DNA of 64,000 bases from Breviolum minutum Mf 1.05b.01 (GCA_000507305.1 DF241681.1:5508-69507); one strand, 5' to 3'; counted from the stretch's first letter, positions 50,087-61,430 are shown. Numbers and translations are program-made. Notes: generated from the letters alone by a model not told the origin.

Positions 50087-51250
50087 CTGCAGCAAGGAAA
50101 CTGGATGGGTATAAACTATCATAAACTCAGAGCTGTTGGGAGTCTCAAATTGATTGAAATTGCATCAAAACCAACATGGCCACGGCTGCTTTTGATTCCA
50201 GAACTTCCCATAAACGCGACCTACCCCCCCAAAAAAATGCATCCAAAATGTTTGTGTATGCCGGAAGGTTACTCGAATAAACTCTTTGGGCTTCGTCTTC
50301 AACTCTTCAACGACCACATCAACGTGCCGTTCAACAATTCTGGAAGAAACTGGATAGTCCTGGAAAGGGAATAGGCAAAAATCAAGATGCAAGACCAAAT
50401 GGATTTGGCCAGGGTAATTTGGGGGATTCTGTGAGACATGTGTCAGACAGGGAAACATCCAAAAAGTGCCTTCAAACATTTTCATGCATTTCATGCTATA
50501 TCAATTTCACATACTTCTTGGGAAACCTTTGCAAACCTGTGCAGAACTATGCAAAAGTCAGTCCTCAGACTCAGAAGAGATTGGCCGCTTCCGCCTCTTC
50601 TCTGTCTTCTCCTCTGTCTCAGAAGAGTCTTTGGAACTTGGAGCCTTGCGTTTCTTGCTCTGCCCCGAGTCCTTCGGATCCTTCTGATCCTTCTGCTTCT
50701 GAACCGCACTCTTTTTGGAAGAAGAAGTTGTCGAAGAGGTCCGACTGGTCAATGTCGTTGATGAACTCATGGTCGAAGAGGTAGATGATGGTCTGCCACT
50801 TGCTTCTTCTGCTTCCTCGCTCTGACTCCCAGCTTTGTCGGCATGGGTCTTCGGGACCTTTTTGCCCCTTCCAGTGCTTGATTTTGGTTTGGCAGGGTCA
50901 GGCTTGCTAGGCTTCAGTGCCCCATTTGCCTTTGCCTTGTTTTCTGCCTTCGGCGTCGACTTCTGTTTCGAAGTCTTTTCTGGTGGTGTCTTTGCCTTTC
51001 TCTTAGGAGGATCATGCACCTCTGGCACGGTTTTTCGACTTCGAGCTGGTGTCTTCCTGGGAGTATTCCTTGAAGCCCCGTTAGTGACAGGAGCTTCGAC
51101 TTCATTCTTCCCATTTTTAGCAGGTCGTTGAGTCCGAGCTTTTCGACGGGCCGTCATGGCACTCACATCTTCAAACAGCTCTATTCTAAAAGCATCTAGA
51201 AGCTGCTCTTGTGGAGAATTGCCTTGAGATCTTAACATGTCTGAAACCAT
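49952..51250 (-). CDS. Gene D: Lys/Ser-rich basic nuclear-type protein
   Basis: Three-exon reading on the minus strand. Exon 1 (50564-51250 if the ATG at 51250 is used; a possible acceptor or a second ATG lies at 51240-51236) codes MLRSQGNSPQEQLLDAFR and then about 180 residues rich in Lys, Arg, Ser, Thr and Pro (KRKAKTPPEKTSKQKSTPK, RRKRPISSESE). A TGA follows four bases past a GAG|GA junction, so a naive ORF ends at 50558; with a GA donor the frame continues into DYPVSSRIVERHVDVVVEEL (50273-50359) and ends in PKIQAKPKPKATVK and TAG at 49952. Phases agree throughout. Composition resembles disordered chromatin-associated proteins, but no domain is recognised. An upstream mini-exon at 51834-51863 may belong to it. 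Confidence 0.65.
50273..50359 (-). CDS. Gene D exon 2
   Basis: 87 nt, DYPVSSRIVERHVDVVVEEL then KTKPKEFIR, between ctttccag|G and gtaacc; phase 0 both ends. Confidence 0.7.
50564..51250 (-). CDS. Gene D main exon
   Basis: Basic Lys/Ser/Pro-rich exon ending RRKRPISSESE with a GA donor; a TGA begins four bases past the junction, so an ORF finder would call a false C-terminus here. Confidence 0.7.
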
Positions 51251-51833
51251 GCGTGTGAATATTGGCGAATCTTACTTATAATTCATAATGATAATTGGAA
51301 TATACATGTGCATGCATTAGTTGTCTAATAATCAATAGTTCTCATGAAATATGATTAGACTAGATACACCTGAAAAAAATATGGCATAGAAAAACTTGCA
51401 ACGTAACGAGAACAACGTCTTTCCTGATATATTCATATACTGTATGTCATGACAGCATTTTTGGTACTCTTAGACTCTTAGCCATCTCACTATCAAAGTC
51501 ATTTCTTCATATATTTCCTTGCTGATTCACTTGTGTAGACTTCAAAGAAGTGAGCTAGGTGTTGAATGCCAACACCCTGAGCTGAGGTGTCGAAAACACT
51601 GCATGTCCCAAGAAGTCTCACAGAATCGTTCCACAAATCTGGTGAAACCAAGTGAACCTGACTCTAAAAATGGAATCAAATACACAAGATAGGCGCAATC
51701 ACGTGTTCACACACATTGGAATTCCACAAAAATCACGCTTGAGTAATGCTCCTCTGAATTGTATCTTCTTTCTATATTTGTGTCCCTGCTCTCTCCATGA
51801 TGTCCCATCAACCACAAGATTTCATGCCACATC

Positions 51834-51863
51834 CTGCAACATCAAGGTAGCGGCTGCCTTGTC
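51834..51863 (-). CDS. Orphan micro-exon between genes E and D
   Basis: 30 nt, DKAAATLMLQ between taccag|G and a GA donor after Gln. May be a 5' exon of gene D; otherwise 51251-52002 holds nothing I can call. Confidence 0.4.
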
Positions 51864-52002
51864 CTGGTAAACACCATCTCTCCATGAAAGCTGAGCTTTG
51901 GGAATTGACGATGATGGGCCATCAGGAATGTTCAGGAAGGAATATAAATCAATACGGATGAATCGACAACATACATTTAGTCACTTATATATAGTAGAAT
52001 GA

Positions 52003-52135
52003 TTAGTAGTCATAGCCATATTTGTTCACATCATAGTCAGGCACATTGTCGGATGAATTTATGACCTTGACATTTTCCGGAAGCGGCTTGGACGGATGGA
52101 AGCTTGTTTCCGGGTGCTTGATTAATTTTTGGACA
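52003..52135 (-). CDS. Gene E terminal exon
   Basis: VQKLIKHPETSFHPSKPLPE then NVKVINSSDNVPDYDVNKYG and YDY, TAA at 52003. Confidence 0.65.
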
Positions 52136-55100
52136 CTATTTTGCCTGAGATGATGGTGCTGGTGCTGCGGTGGGTGGTTGTTGTGGTTGCTGTGGCGGTG
52201 CCGGCAGGTGTGATTGCTGTGGGTACTATGGTTACTGTGAGTGCTGTCTTTTAGTATTGCTGCTATTACTCGCACTATTGTGGTTGTGGTTGTGGTAGGT
52301 TTTTGCCGTTGATGTTTTTGTTGTTGCTTCTTTTGTTCCATGTTTTGTTGCTTTTGTTGCTTTGTTGTCATTGTGGTGGTGATGGTGGCGGTGCCTGTCT
52401 TCATTGTCCTCAGCGTCGTCATCGTTTGTTGCAGTGGTTGTTGTCGTCCCTGCGGCCATTGATGATGGCGATGATGTACAATGATGTTCGATGATGTTCA
52501 ATGGTGTTGATGATTCCGATGGCATTCCGAGCTGTACAGTCCTGGATGCGCACATCACCAGTGATTGTCTCCTGCTGTTTGAGGTGGCCAAAGTGCACAG
52601 GAAATGGACTGACATGGTTTTCGATGGCTGGAATCCTGCACTTATCTATGAGGTAAAAAAACCACTCATCTGTGGTCATGAAAACTATAATAAGAATTGA
52701 GACACGCGGCCCAAAGTTGTTCAATGCTTCATCATGGAATCTTCGCATCATTGGTATCCTTTTAGATTGAGCAGTCCGAAAAAAGCGGCTCTGGTGTGTG
52801 CAAACGCAACGTCATAGTGAAAATCAACCCAACTACTGTATATGGGATTCAACGCTGAATTTGGAGTATGATCATGTCAAAGGTCTTCTCTCTCTGTTAT
52901 TAGATGCGATATACATAATAGATCTTTTGTACCACTACATACGGTTGCAAACATTTGACAAAACAGGAATGAAACTAAACCAATGTATAGCAACCGTAAG
53001 TTCAATTTCGACCCCTTTCCTGCGTGTGATCGCTCCGGGCAGCTTCTGCCGCGGACAAGAGACATCAATGGGGTAAAGCCTATAAACCAAGAAAACATGT
53101 TCTGTTTGAACAGAAATTACAGTGACAATACTTCGCAAAGTGTGTATATATAAATCATATATATATATATACATATTCTATTTACACAAAAAATATCTAA
53201 ATGTTTTTAAGCATTACTTCATCAAAAAACAAACACATCTTCCAAGTTTCATCCCATTTCACATCCACATCGAAGCATCCAAGAAACCCCGTCTCCTCTG
53301 GAGCTTGAAAACTCGGCGCAACCACCAACGGTTCAGCCACCTGACCGATGCGAACCAACCAGTTGCCACTGTTCAAAAAGTGCAGCTGAAATCATCGGTA
53401 CATCTTCAAGAACAAGAAAAAATAGTGTGTTATGTTGTAGATTACAACTGTAAATAACTACTAATTATCGTATATCGTATATTGTAATATATTGTATATA
53501 TTATATCATAGTAAAAGGTAATAGTAGCAGAAATGCAGAGTGAGGATTCAACAAATCTTCCTGCCTCTGCAGGTTGAGAATGTTGAGAAGCTGGCCTCGA
53601 AGGGAAAGGAAAGCTTCCCAAGCTTAACGGCAAGTCCGTTCCCCACTTTGAATTGGATGTTTTGGAAAAACTCGTTCATCCACCATGTACAGTAGTATTC
53701 TAAGGAGAAGTTGGCCCAAAAAATCATCACTGTTGAGCCTGCAATCGACACACTTATAGAACACACATCAATAGATTGCCATTTGCGGTCGATTTAAGTG
53801 TGGATGTACTTAACGAGTATACCCGGGTAGCTGAAAGTGCAAATGACCCTTGTTTTTATCCCTCTTGCAACCCACCTTCTGAAAGATGAGGGGTGAGAAG
53901 AATCAATTCCAAACCATGCTTATAGAGTGACAAGCATGATGGATAGAGGCTGGCACAAACCATGTGGATCCTTGTAGACTTGCGTGAGCTTTAGCATGCT
54001 TTATCATTCTGTATCCACCTTGGAATACATTTCCATTGAAATCTCCGAAGACCCTTCATTTGCAGGCACTTTTAATAAGGAATCACAGCTTAAGGAAGCA
54101 CACTATTTCGACACACCAAGGACCCACTGTCCATCTTGGTCCAAGGACTTGCGATCATTTGATCCAGTGCCTTGCCAGTTCACATTCCATGCTGAGACGT
54201 TGAAATTCACCACCGAAACGAAATGTACAAAAAGGTCATAATTTCAACCCAATCAATAATCTTCAGATTTGTAGATCTAATTTTACAATTGATTCCATAT
54301 TGATTCTACATTCCACCTGTTTAGATTAACATAGATTTACCTTGCCATCTCCCATTGCTGCCTTCAACCTCGACCAAGGGAGGACTGGGTAGCCGGGTGG
54401 GCACCCTGGCAAGGTCAACTGTCGTGCATGTCAGATGTCATATGGTGTGAGAATAGGTGAATTATATTGAATCATGCAGGAATCATGATTCTCTAAATGA
54501 TCTATATCTTACTTGAGTATGCAAATGATTAAAAATGCATGTTTCAGTCAAGAACACGTTTTTACACAATTACTAAACGGTTACTAGATGATTACTAGAT
54601 GATCTACAAGCAAAACCGAAAAGGCTTCACACAAAACACCAACTGGTCGCACCGAAGGGCTGGAGTGGGACGTTTCAAGCTTTGTCCTGTCGACCGTGAA
54701 TCCTACTGTACTGCCATCCCCATACCGATATAATCTATCGGTCGGTATATTTGATGTGCTCTTTTCACAAAACATTGAGTACATTCCAATCAATCCTGCT
54801 ACAACTGACTTTCGACATTTTGCGTGAAAATATTGAAGTCGAAATGTGTGAAGTACCAACCGACTGCGGAGGTTGAAGTCTTGCGACGACCGGGCTCCTG
54901 CCGCATCGTCTGCCGGGCTCCTGAGTCAAAATCCGAGGATAGCTGTCTGTTGATGGGATGTGGGGAGAATATCTTCATGAAAAACAGAAAAACAACAACT
55001 TCAAAGGCTTTCTTGAGTTATATCATCCTTGCAAGGTGCCAACATCACTTCTTTGCCCTGACATTTTCTGGCTCAAACACACACGCCGGAGCAACAGGCG

Positions 55101-56240
55101 AAAATACGACTTGATAGAGCACGGTGGAAGATGACAAGTGTACACCACGTAGTCTATTGTACAACTACGGAGTTGTAAGCTGATAATGCAATCCAGTACA
55201 TCTAGATCTGGCATGTGCATTGTATTGTAAAAATGGTAGTCATGTCTAGAATGCATGTATCAAAAGTCACTAGAATGTCTTCGTCATGTACATTTAAAAT
55301 TTCTCTGTATGTAAGAATGGGTATGAATAAAAGTGTGTGTTCTGCTGTAGGTATATTTTGCACAGTTTTTTGTCCACATTTCAATTGCAATGTGGTACAC
55401 ACGACGTGCAACTTCTCGTCCTCCTAGGTGGCGATGCAGCTGCCACTGCTGCCGCAGCCGCAGCGGCAGCAGATCTTGGCTCAGCTGGGGAAGATATCGA
55501 TCTCCTGGCGCTGGCTGATGCTAAGCTCAAGTGATTACCCTCACTTCAACTCAACTACAAGTACCATTACCCCAAGAGAAAAACATCGTCCAAATCTTCC
55601 GGTTTTCCAAATGACATGGAAAAAGGTGATATTCCATGCTCATCAATTTCCATGTTCCTCATCCTGTGCAAATGTTAATGTAGTAAGATTTGAAGGTCTC
55701 TATCCTTTTAGGTCGGATCAGTTTTTTGTTCATCACCAATGGAGGAATATTTGTTTCTTATTTAGAAAGTCCCAGGTGTACTCAAACCTCAACAGCATCC
55801 GTCATTTTCATAGCAAGTTTACCATCCACGGATCCGCACCAGCGAAGTCGTCCAAGAACATCTTCCAGCTTGGCCCATTGAAAGTCTTCTCGTCGTTTTC
55901 CCTGGAAGGCTCAACTTGCAACAGGGGAGCTCACCCCACAGCTCATATACATGACTCATGACATTTCATATCCAACTGTTTCTCTCAATTGTCAAGATTT
56001 CCTCCAAACAAACTCAGTAAAATATTTGTATATATATATATACGCATGATTAAATGGTTAATGCGATGTTCTTAATGGTTAAGAATATGTTTTGTAGAAA
56101 ATACCCATGCTCTACAGGGTATGGGTACCACCATGTTCTACAGGATTAAGACCAGGGGATTATATGTAACAAACATTAACAAACAAGTTCTTCTTGCCCT
56201 GTCCCTGTTGGACTCTTCTGGTGTTAACCAACCAACACAA

Positions 56241-56278
<38 letters not shown>

Positions 56279-57772
56279 CCCACCAACCAACCAACCCACC
56301 AACCCACCAAGCCACCAACCCACCAACCAACCAACCAACCAACCAACTATCAGGCCACCCAAGAGTCTACCTGCAATCGTTGGCAGTTGGCCGTGATCAA
56401 CGAAGCTTGTTCTGCTAAGTCCAAGAGCTGCCGTGCTGCCTGATCCGCTGGGATGGATCTGGGGATTGGAGGAACCCGAAAACAAGGAGTCGGTTAAGAT
56501 TAGATTCAAGATTCAAACTGTGATGAATAGATCATTGATATAACTCGATATACTCAAGTGTATATATATTATATATATATATATCATAATTATGATTATA
56601 TATATGATATGTATGAAGAAGAGTGAGCAGTCTTGCTATATTTGGACAATACATCAACAGAGTACTGCAACAACTCCTTGGGCTCTCTCAATGCCCAATG
56701 TGGACCTCATGATATGTTATGTAATATTATGCATAGATAAAACATGCAAGTTTGAGTTTGGATATGATGTTTTGAGGATCTTTTTGAGATGCAACATACC
56801 TCAATACTTTGTCACTTTTCCAGGCAAAAATATAAAACAAAAAACACTTTGAAGAAGTTCCATGCCTCATCACCCTTTCCAGGTCTTTCTGGCACCTCAG
56901 CGAGGTTGGCTTCCAAAAACTTCCCAATCGAATGAAACGTCATCCTCTCAGCTCCTTAGCTGCCTTTGCCTGCTGAGCCTGGTATAAGCTTCACACTGTG
57001 CACAGGAGGAAGGACTTGCAATTTCCTCTGATCAGTGGCGATAACACCTGGCACGCGACTACGGAAGATCACCCAAAAAAAATCCAACAAAGCATTGACA
57101 AGGACTGGACTTCAGGTATGCATTGACGTGTTGCCACCAAGCTGTTTGCATGCTGAGATGGAGCAATAAACCTCTTCACAAGGCTGTCACAAGGGCCTTG
57201 CTTTCCAGGATACTTGAAATGGCGTGCCAGCCATACAACAAGCACTTCTAGATTCTAGATTCTATCCATCAAGTCCCATCTCTTTTTCGCCTCTAGCAAA
57301 CCACTAGATGTTGCAGGCCCAGGATTTGCAGAGAGGAACTGCTGCAAAGCCTGGCAAAAGAAAAGTGAGTCTGCAACCTTTGAAACACCATGTTGCCTTT
57401 ACGGCTGATTTTTTGCTTAAGGAACGTGTTTTTTTTTGCATATGACCGGGCTCTAACAAAATCTTTGAACTCTTCAAGGTAAACACAAAAAATGATGACG
57501 TTTTCCAAGTGTTTGTGCGGAAAATTTGTGATATGAAAAAAATGCCGTGCCTTGTGATCTGCTTGAATCTCAGGATCAAGACTGTTGGCCACCTGGCTTT
57601 GTTCTGTAAGGCAACATTGCTTTATGGAGAAGCATAGAACAGTGGAAAACATGGAGGACTTTCTTAATAGCATTGTTTTGGCTTGAAGACCAAATGATCG
57701 AAGGAAGTTTAGTTGAGAAACTTCCGATATAGGAACGACATCGCAGAGTAAAAGAATAGCATCTAGGCTCAT
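52003..57772 (-). CDS. Gene E: unknown multi-exon protein, start and stop visible
   Basis: Minus-strand gene starting with MSLDAILLLCDVVPISE (57722-57772), only 155 bp downstream of the gene F stop, and ending in NVPDYDVNKYGYDY plus TAA at 52003. Exons in order: VANSLDPEIQADHK, ALQQFLSANPGP, AQQAKAAK, FLEANLAEVPERPGKGDEAW, DQAARQLLDLAEQASLI, FNGPSWKMFLDDFAGADPWM, SSDFDSGARQTMRQEPGRRK, TRLPSPPLVEVEGSNGRW, WNVNWQGTGSNDRKSLDQDG, a Trp/Phe-rich exon, NSGNWLVRIGQVAEPLVV, KLPGAITRRKGVEIEL, IPMMRRFHDEALNNFGP, KCRIPAIENHVSPFPVHF and the terminal exon. Several junctions agree in phase (0-0 for the first two exons; 54341 to 54191; 52706 to 52645), others do not, so some exons are missing or misplaced. 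I do not recognise the protein. Confidence 0.6.
52140..52480. repeat. Degenerate TTG/GTG low-complexity region
   Basis: Rich in gtg, ttg and tgctg triplets. The minus strand is open in frame with the gene E terminal exon and would code Thr/His/Gln/Asn-rich sequence; I treat it as an intron but retention cannot be excluded. Confidence 0.6.
52572..52645 (-). CDS. Gene E exon
   Basis: KCRIPAIENHVSPFPVHFGH then LKQQ with a GA donor; the frame stays open further (ETITGDVRIQDCTARNA), so it may be longer. Confidence 0.5.
52706..52758 (-). CDS. Gene E exon
   Basis: IPMMRRFHDEALNNFGP after taaaag|G, GT donor; phase joins the next exon. Confidence 0.5.
52995..53045 (-). CDS. Gene E exon
   Basis: 17 codons KLPGAITRRKGVEIELT, gttgct donor. 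Confidence 0.45.
53240..53385 (-). CDS. Gene E exon
   Basis: Long open exon after atttcag: LHFLNSGNWLVRIGQVAEPL then VVAPSFQAPEETGFLGCFDV and KWDETW. The only open frame there; donor end approximate. Confidence 0.6.
53647..53738 (-). CDS. Gene E exon candidate
   Basis: Between gattgcag|G and gtgggg two frames are open: FSLEYYCTWWMNEFFQNIQF or GQLLLRILLYMVDERVFP. The frame is undecided. Confidence 0.4.
54124..54191 (-). CDS. Gene E exon
   Basis: WNVNWQGTGSNDRKSLDQDG then QW, gtcctt donor; in phase with the preceding exon. Confidence 0.6.
54341..54405 (-). CDS. Gene E exon
   Basis: VPTRLPSPPLVEVEGSNGRW between ttgccag|G and gtaaat; phase 1 end matches the next exon. Confidence 0.6.
54865..54942 (-). 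CDS. Gene E exon
   Basis: LSSDFDSGARQTMRQEPGRR then KTSTSA, gtcggt donor. Confidence 0.45.
55420..55514 (-). CDS. Gene E exon candidate, ambiguous frame
   Basis: In the phase left by the previous exon it reads PAPGDRYLPQLSQDLLPLRL. Other frames give Ala-rich peptides on either strand, so the call is weak; limits approximate. Confidence 0.3.
55823..55909 (-). CDS. Gene E exon
   Basis: 29 codons PSRENDEKTFNGPSWKMFLD then DFAGADPWM, gtaaac donor. Confidence 0.6.
56241..56345. repeat. CA dinucleotide and CCAA tetranucleotide microsatellite
   Basis: About 18 ca units followed by accaacc repeats, in the gene E intron next to exon 56371-56458. Confidence 0.92.
56371..56458 (-). CDS. Gene E exon
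   Basis: SIPADQAARQLLDLAEQASL then ITANCQRLQ, gtagac donor. A CA/CCAA microsatellite begins about 25 bp into the following intron. Confidence 0.6.
56848..56919 (-). CDS. Gene E exon
   Basis: 24 codons FLEANLAEVPERPGKGDEAW then NFFK, gtgttt donor. Confidence 0.6.
56955..56978 (-). CDS. Gene E 24-nt micro-exon
   Basis: AQQAKAAK after taccag|G, GA donor after Lys. Confidence 0.5.
57305..57350 (-). CDS. Gene E exon
   Basis: ALQQFLSANPGPATS after ttgccag|G; the donor is uncertain. Confidence 0.5.
57551..57592 (-). CDS. Gene E exon
   Basis: VANSLDPEIQADHK, 42 nt, GC donor after Lys, in phase with the first exon. Confidence 0.6.
57701..57725. repeat. Palindrome shared with central repeat elements
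   Basis: ggaagtttagttgagaaactt and cc form an 8-bp-arm inverted repeat, found also at about 34219 and 39377; flanks share tatatcggaagttt with 34.2 kb. Confidence 0.65.
57722..57772 (-). CDS. Gene E first exon
   Basis: 17 codons MSLDAILLLCDVVPISE ending at a gtttct donor; the donor lies at the edge of a GGAAGTTT palindrome shared with the central repeat elements. Confidence 0.55.
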
Positions 57773-57927
57773 TGTAAATTCAATGTTAATCTATAAACCA
57801 TGAGTATTACATGTGATGTCAGATGGGATTTCATGACAGCAACCTAAGCTGAACTGAAAAAAAGGTAGAAAACAGTTAAAACACCAAAAAGACTCCAAAA
57901 GAAGAAACACCAACTTGACTTTTTCAT

Positions 57928-58036
57928 TCACGCATCAGTCTTGGTGGACTGGGTGGATGGGGTAACTGGTGCCTGCGCAAAGTGTAAAGCTGCCATCGAT
58001 TGCTTATGTGCATCAAAGAGCATGATGCGCACAAAC
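57928..58036 (-). CDS. Gene F terminal exon
   Basis: FVRIMLFDAHKQSMAALHFA then QAPVTPSTQSTKTDA and TGA at 57928. Confidence 0.65.
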
Positions 58037-60565
58037 CTGGGGAAAAGCCAAACACTTGAGGAATTTGAGGTGTTGAACCTGGTTAAACCCAACCTGTGTG
58101 ATGAACGACGTGCTCTTTGTTAGTGAGGAAACCAATCCAAAAGCAAATGAAGATCAAGTCAGAAGTGTCACCGTGAGCGCATTGGTTTGAAGATACTTAG
58201 CAGTTATGCCTCATTGCAACCAATGAGAAGAAACATGAGACAGGAACATTGTTATACTCAAATGTCTTCGACAGCTCGGAAATGCTAAATGTTTGATATT
58301 GTATCAAGAAAGATAAATTCTTGGAGACACACTGGGTAAATTTCAGATTCTGTATGCTTACGAAGTGTATGACAGGTTCAATCTGCCATATTGCGTACAG
58401 AGAGATACAACGTTTGTTTCATTCTCAAATTGGTCCCATGGAATGTTGCTTTTCCTGAACATCTGAGTCTTCCAACAGATGGGCGACAGCTGGTCCTGAG
58501 TTGAGCAAAATAGTACTGATACAAAGTCAAATTTACAAGCAATGAGCCAGATTCCTCTGCTAGTTCCACTACTGAAAGCTAGTCCATAGGGAAATCTGAA
58601 ACGGTTCTGTACAGTAATACCATACCATTTATATACCCTTCCAACAATCAATGTATACTCACAAAGGTAGGGTAGACCAATTACTTCTCTTTTGGATCCT
58701 TTTGACATCCTTTTGGGATCTGTGAGGGCCTATGTCTATGTTGGTTTGTTGGCGGGTAGCTACCGAGGCCACTGCTGGCACCAGGTCGTTGAACGCAAGC
58801 CTGGAGGAATTTGAAATCCAGCAACGTTGTTGATAAAAAATGAATACAGTCCTCCACATGTTTCAGAAAACGCAGTCGCATCCTTGTAGGTATAGTATAG
58901 CAGACCTATAGTTCTTTTTTTGTTGGCCATTTACTTGGGAAGTGTTGCTTTCTTGATCTCTGTTACCATAGCTGCTCTCAAGAATTGGCTCCTCCCAAAG
59001 TGCCATGGCTTCATCAAGAGTGTCAAAGGCCACCATCTCGAAACGAAGAGCGTCCTCCGTCTCCTCCGGGGTTTCTTAATGGATGGCATGATCCCAAAGC
59101 AGAACAATGTTTTGGGCCAAATTTGACCAGGGAAATCTATGGGAATCTTGAGAGACAGAATGGTAGGGAGATGTTTGAATCCTTCAAGTTTCAGCCTTTC
59201 AAACAAAGCTTCCGTTTCACCTTTGCGGGTTCTCCTCCTCGCAGGATGCCAATAGGTCCTTCAAACCAACAAATCTTGATCTCCAAGATTCTCCAAGTAA
59301 CTTGCTGCTGCAAACAACAACGACAACGGCAAAACAACAACACCGAATCTTGTAATCATCGGAGTTTGTAGTCACGCTGCTTTCTTGCAACATGTGTTCA
59401 ATACATGTATAAATACGACATGTATATGGATGTATATTCACTCAACCAAAAGATTCCAAAAGCATGTCTGTCCCTTAAGATCTAAGACTAAGAACTTTTC
59501 CAAGAAACCAACACTTCCAAATTATACAAAAACCCTAAGGCTTTAAGGGTGCCGTTTTCTACACAAATAATTGATACTTAATTAATACATATCGATAACA
59601 TGTCCAGTTGTACAACCTTTCCCCGCTTTTCAGCACGCCTTGGGTTTGCTATTTCCTCGGCATTCCCACAACGAAAGGCCCAATTGAAACCTGACAATCT
59701 GAAAATTTTCAGAGGCAGGAATTGGGTTCAGTGGAAAGGCAGAAACCGCCAGTTACCATCCAGGATTCTTCCAACCGTTTGGAACGGAAGAGTATAGAAA
59801 TACTCTGCCTTTGCAATAGATTCAGGGCAGTGACTGTTTGTAAATAAATGTTTGCTGCCCTGCCTTGAGGCTGCTTTGGTGGAAATCTGAATCATCTATG
59901 ATTATAGATTGGATATTACTCTAAATCATCTATGTTGTATCATAGTGTCAGAGACATCATGTATATCAGTATATCTCTACGTAATCTCAAGCCCAACCCT
60001 GGCCTTTCTCGGTCTAAAGCAACACGTCTGCACAGCTCTTGCAAGCAAAAGCCAAACCTTGGCCCAGGATTGAAAGACCATTGGTTGAGATACCATCAAA
60101 TATTGGCCTGAAAGGAAGCCAAGAACGAAAATAAGCTTGGGACTTTCATGGGTTACAACCATCAGTAGGAAAAAGATGGAAAAAGACCAAGCTGTTTCTT
60201 TTCTGATACCTATGAGAGGATATGCATATCCTCGTCTTCATGCTGCGCATTTTGTCAACTGCTTTACGGGAATTCTTATGATTATGATTTGCTATGGCAA
60301 TTTGTTCCATCACGTAATAATTCAAGTCCACCACGAAATGCCCAGTCAAAATGTCTTCAAGCGAGGCTTCTGAATTAAAGACTTTGTTTCTCAAATACCT
60401 GGTACACATGTACATCAGGCTACAACGATATGATCGAAATATCATTGAAGGATAGTGAAGGTTATTTGTTGCTTCCTTTACAGCGATTACTTTCCGGTCT
60501 GACTGAAATGGAACATGTCTCTTGATGGTTGCTGGATTGCTAGGTTTCTCACAAGCCGCCTCGAC
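57928..60565 (-). CDS. Gene F: unknown multi-exon protein
   Basis: Minus-strand gene with exons VEAACEKPSNPATIKRHV (60491-60565), NWAFRCGNAEEIANPRRAEK (59617-59690), DLLASCEEENPQ (59221-59258), EETEDALRFEMVAFDTLDEA (58967-59074), LAFNDLVPAVAS (58764-58800) and terminal FVRIMLFDAHKQSMAALHFA with TGA at 57928. Phase is continuous from 59617-59690 into 59221-59258; other junctions do not close, so exons are missing and the 5' end is unknown. No domain recognised. The stop is about 155 bp from the start of gene E, typical of tightly packed same-strand dinoflagellate genes. Confidence 0.55.
58764..58800 (-). CDS. Gene F exon
   Basis: LAFNDLVPAVAS after cctccag|G, gtagct donor; the frame stays open further. 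Confidence 0.45.
58967..59074 (-). CDS. Gene F exon
   Basis: TPEETEDALRFEMVAFDTLD then EAMALWEEPILESSY, gtaaca donor. Confidence 0.6.
59221..59258 (-). CDS. Gene F exon
   Basis: DLLASCEEENPQ between ttgaag|G and gtgaaa, in phase with the previous exon. Confidence 0.5.
59617..59690 (-). CDS. Gene F exon
   Basis: FNWAFRCGNAEEIANPRRAE then KRGK, gttgta donor; only this frame is open. Confidence 0.6.
60026..60057 (-). CDS. Gene F exon candidate
   Basis: VWLLLARAVQ after gccaag|G with a gtgttg donor; weak. Confidence 0.3.
60491..60565 (-). CDS. Gene F exon
   Basis: 25 codons VEAACEKPSNPATIKRHVPF then QSDRK between cctcag|G and gtaatc. Confidence 0.55.
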
Positions 60566-61308
60566 CTGAGGAAAAAATCCGATGTGGGGTGAAGCTGGTG
60601 GAAACGAGAGGTGTATTTGTTTCTGCTAACCTTTGCTTTATGGTTACTAGATGTTAGAGGAGGAAAGGAGCATCCTCAATATCTATCAATACTCCTTCCT
60701 TAGTAACCTGTATTCTCCGTTGATACTACCTGCCGCTGCGTGTCAGTAGCTTGGATATGATGAAACAAATCAGGGCTCATTCGGATCATTCGAGAAATCT
60801 AAACTGGTCTTAAACCTGTAACATTCTGTACAACCTATCAGCAAAATCATGTACAACTGCACAACCCAACTGTGCCAAATATCGTTCAGCCAAGAATATC
60901 AGGACACCACATTAGCCTGAGGTCGATCGTTCTCAAAATGAGATTAGTGGATTTAATCAACATCTATTCACTAGATGTCACTATCAAAGATCTGGCAAAG
61001 TATATTCTTTTCCCGCTGCTTAGCACTCAATCATATTCAATCGCCTATGACGCATCTCGACAACTTGGTATTGAATAGTATCCAACAACTACATGGATGT
61101 CAGTTTTATATTTTCAATGTTTTCTCCATGTTTTTTCCGTGGTGAAACACTCCCTAAACCTCCAAGGTGTTTGAAATCTTCCAACTCAAACCACTTCAAC
61201 ACCCTCCCCCTCCCGTTTTTTGCGGTATGTTTCGCTGCTTGCAGCACAGCGGAGCTGCCGTTGTTGCATCCGGGTGAAACGTTGCCCCCCGCCGTTGGAG
61301 TCGTTGGA
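60566..61308. other. Region between genes G and F
   Basis: About 740 bp with no exon I can support. The 5' exons of gene F should lie here. A plus-strand ORF at 60872-61078 shows no splice or codon support. Confidence 0.4.
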
Positions 61309-61430
61309 TCACTGGGCGACCAACTCTTCGCTCTGCTCACGGCGCGCGGAAGTTTTCACCAAGCCTTTGGAAATACCACCAGGAGGCATGTAATTCTCAG
61401 GCAAGGTTGGACCTTTCCATTTGATGCGGC
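61309..61430 (-). CDS. Gene G terminal exon
   Basis: RIKWKGPTLPENYMPPGGIS then KGLVKTSARREQSEELVAQ, TGA at 61309. Confidence 0.7.

Noticed and set aside
50419..51131. Plus-strand ORFs opposite gene D
   Set aside because: Antisense shadows of a Lys/Ser-rich coding region.
55337..55534. Plus-strand frame with an Ala run (GDAAATAAAAAAAADLGSAG) ending in a stop
   Set aside because: It follows a cctag|G and looked like a plus-strand terminal exon, but no other plus exon is nearby and the minus frame is in phase with gene E.
60872..61078. 68-codon plus ORF between genes G and F
   Set aside because: No splice context, no codon or composition signal, opposite strand to all supported genes.
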